From: Candidatus Avipropionibacterium avicola
GTDB taxonomy: Bacteria > Actinomycetota > Actinomycetes > Propionibacteriales > Propionibacteriaceae
Reading direction: 5' to 3'
Length of the DNA stretch: 7,859 bases
NCBI GenBank assembly: GCA_018715445.1
Contig: DVLP01000291.1
Span: 1-7,859 of the forward strand
Below, in pieces: positions 7,202 through 7,859 of this stretch. The position numbers and the translations under genes were made by a program. Within the stretch, counting starts at the first letter, position 1, and each line of letters opens with the position of its first letter. The notes beneath the pieces were generated by a model that saw only the letters and a list, made by a program, of their open reading frames with translations, did not search any database and was not told the DNA's origin.

Positions 7202-7663
7202 ATGAACTCCACCACCCACACGTCCCCGGCCAAGCGCGTGCGTCTGCGTGTCGCGTGGGCGATGGCCATCACACTCGGCCTGGCGGCCCTGGTGCGTCCA
7301 CTGTCGCGGATCATCACCGCCCAACTGGGCATCGAGCTCGATGCGATCGTGCCGCTCCTCACCACCCTGGCGATCTCGGTGGTCTGGATCCTTGTGGCCG
7401 GCCTGCGGGACCGGCACAATCCGTTGGCGACCCTGATGGCCGCCGGAGCGGTGTACGCCGTGGGCGCCACCCTGGTGAGCGCGGTGCTCTCCCCCGTCCT
7501 CGACGGCACGCTCGCCGGTCCCCTCGCCCACCCGATGATGATTCCCATGCTGATCGTGACCAATCTCGTCTGGGGCGCGATCACCGGGGTCATCGCCATG
7601 GCCGTGCAACGGATCCGCCGCAACGGCCGCGTGCATCGCCGTGCTGACGAGGATGCACCCTGA
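7202..7663 (+). CDS. Small four-TM membrane protein, uncharacterised
   Basis: This is a predicted integral membrane protein of 153 residues. A short basic N-terminus (AKRVRLR) is followed by about four hydrophobic helices (near 17-35, 47-67, 75-98 and 110-136) and a strongly basic cytoplasmic tail (RIRRNGRVHRR). Positive-inside placement puts both ends in the cytoplasm. Similar four-helix proteins occur in actinobacteria, but I know of no assigned function or name. The start is ATG 7202, possibly leaderless (TAGCGT ends 7 bases before it). GTG 7193 is an alternative three codons upstream with GGGTGA eight bases before it. The gene is divergent from the histidine kinase operon and overlaps the next gene by one base (TGATG), so it probably forms an operon with it and may be a target of the neighbouring regulator. 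Confidence 0.8.
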   Translation: MNSTTHTSPAKRVRLRVAWAMAITLGLAALVRPLSRIITAQLGIELDAIVPLLTTLAISVVWILVAGLRDRHNPLATLMAAGAVYAVGATLVSAVLSPVLDGTLAGPLAHPMMIPMLIVTNLVWGAITGVIAMAVQRIRRNGRVHRRADEDAP

Positions 7664-7859
7664 TGCCGGGGCCGCGACGATCACGGGGGCGGATCCTCGG
7701 TGTCGCTGCGCTCGGACTGCTGGGAGGAGTGCTGCTCGCCGTCATCGTCCAGGACCTGGCGATCCGGCTGTTGGTCACGGTGAATGGACCCGGGCCCGGC
7801 TCGGGCATCCTTCTCAGTGTCTTGGTCCCAGTCCTCGCCGTCGTCGGCGCCACCCTTGC
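7663..7859 (+). CDS. Membrane protein, 3'-truncated by window edge
   Basis: An open frame begins at ATG 7663, overlapping the previous stop by one base (TGATG), and runs to the window end without a stop (65 codons visible). GAGGA at 7649-7653 is a well-placed ribosome-binding site (spacer 9). The sequence begins MPGPRRSRGRILGVAALGLL: a basic N-terminus, then a hydrophobic helix (about 11-29), a short loop RLLVTVNGPGPGS (35-47) and a second helix (about 48-64). It therefore looks like a multi-pass membrane protein or one with an uncleaved signal anchor. Family and function cannot be determined from this fragment. Codon usage matches the neighbours, and translational coupling to the upstream gene is likely. 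Confidence 0.75.
   Translation, partial: MPGPRRSRGRILGVAALGLLGGVLLAVIVQDLAIRLLVTVNGPGPGSGILLSVLVPVLAVVGATL

Overview
The window is 7.86 kb of uniformly GC-rich, densely packed chromosomal DNA. High GC, GTG/TTG start options, a DesK/NarL-type two-component pair and short or overlapping gene junctions point to a high-GC Gram-positive actinobacterium. A Propionibacteriales-like host is a guess only. No RNA genes, insertion sequences, phage genes or CRISPR arrays were seen.

Layout. (1) 1-1437, plus strand: the 3' three-quarters of ilvD, the dihydroxy-acid dehydratase of branched-chain amino acid synthesis, cut by the window edge. (2) 1516-2805, plus: a 12-TM major facilitator exporter of the DHA3/macrolide-efflux type. 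(3) 4399 down to 2787, minus: a class I SAM-dependent methyltransferase followed 32 bp later by nadE (ammonia-dependent NAD+ synthetase). They look like one transcription unit, and its end overlaps the transporter gene tail to tail by 19 bp. (4) 4466-5248, plus: an alpha/beta hydrolase, divergent from the methyltransferase. A strong Shine-Dalgarno sequence upstream of it serves a tiny out-of-frame ORF better than the hydrolase start. (5) 7049 down to 5209, minus: a membrane histidine kinase and a NarL/LuxR-type response regulator joined by a 4-bp ATGA overlap. The regulator's 3' end overlaps the hydrolase's 3' end by 40 bp. (6) 7202-7859, plus: a four-TM membrane protein and the start of a second membrane protein, overlapping by one base and divergent from the two-component operon across a 152-bp intergenic region.

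How the genes fit together. The left part (ilvD, transporter, methyltransferase, nadE, hydrolase) reads as ordinary housekeeping and accessory metabolism with no evident shared pathway. The right part is a plausible functional module: a sensor kinase and regulator facing two small uncharacterised membrane proteins. The shared intergenic region carries an inverted repeat over the kinase start, a possible leaderless promoter and a helical-turn-spaced repeat pair. A cell-envelope or membrane-stress response is a reasonable hypothesis, but the signal is not shown by the sequence. I do not see a clearly novel system; the right-hand module and the hydrolase leader are the best places to look.
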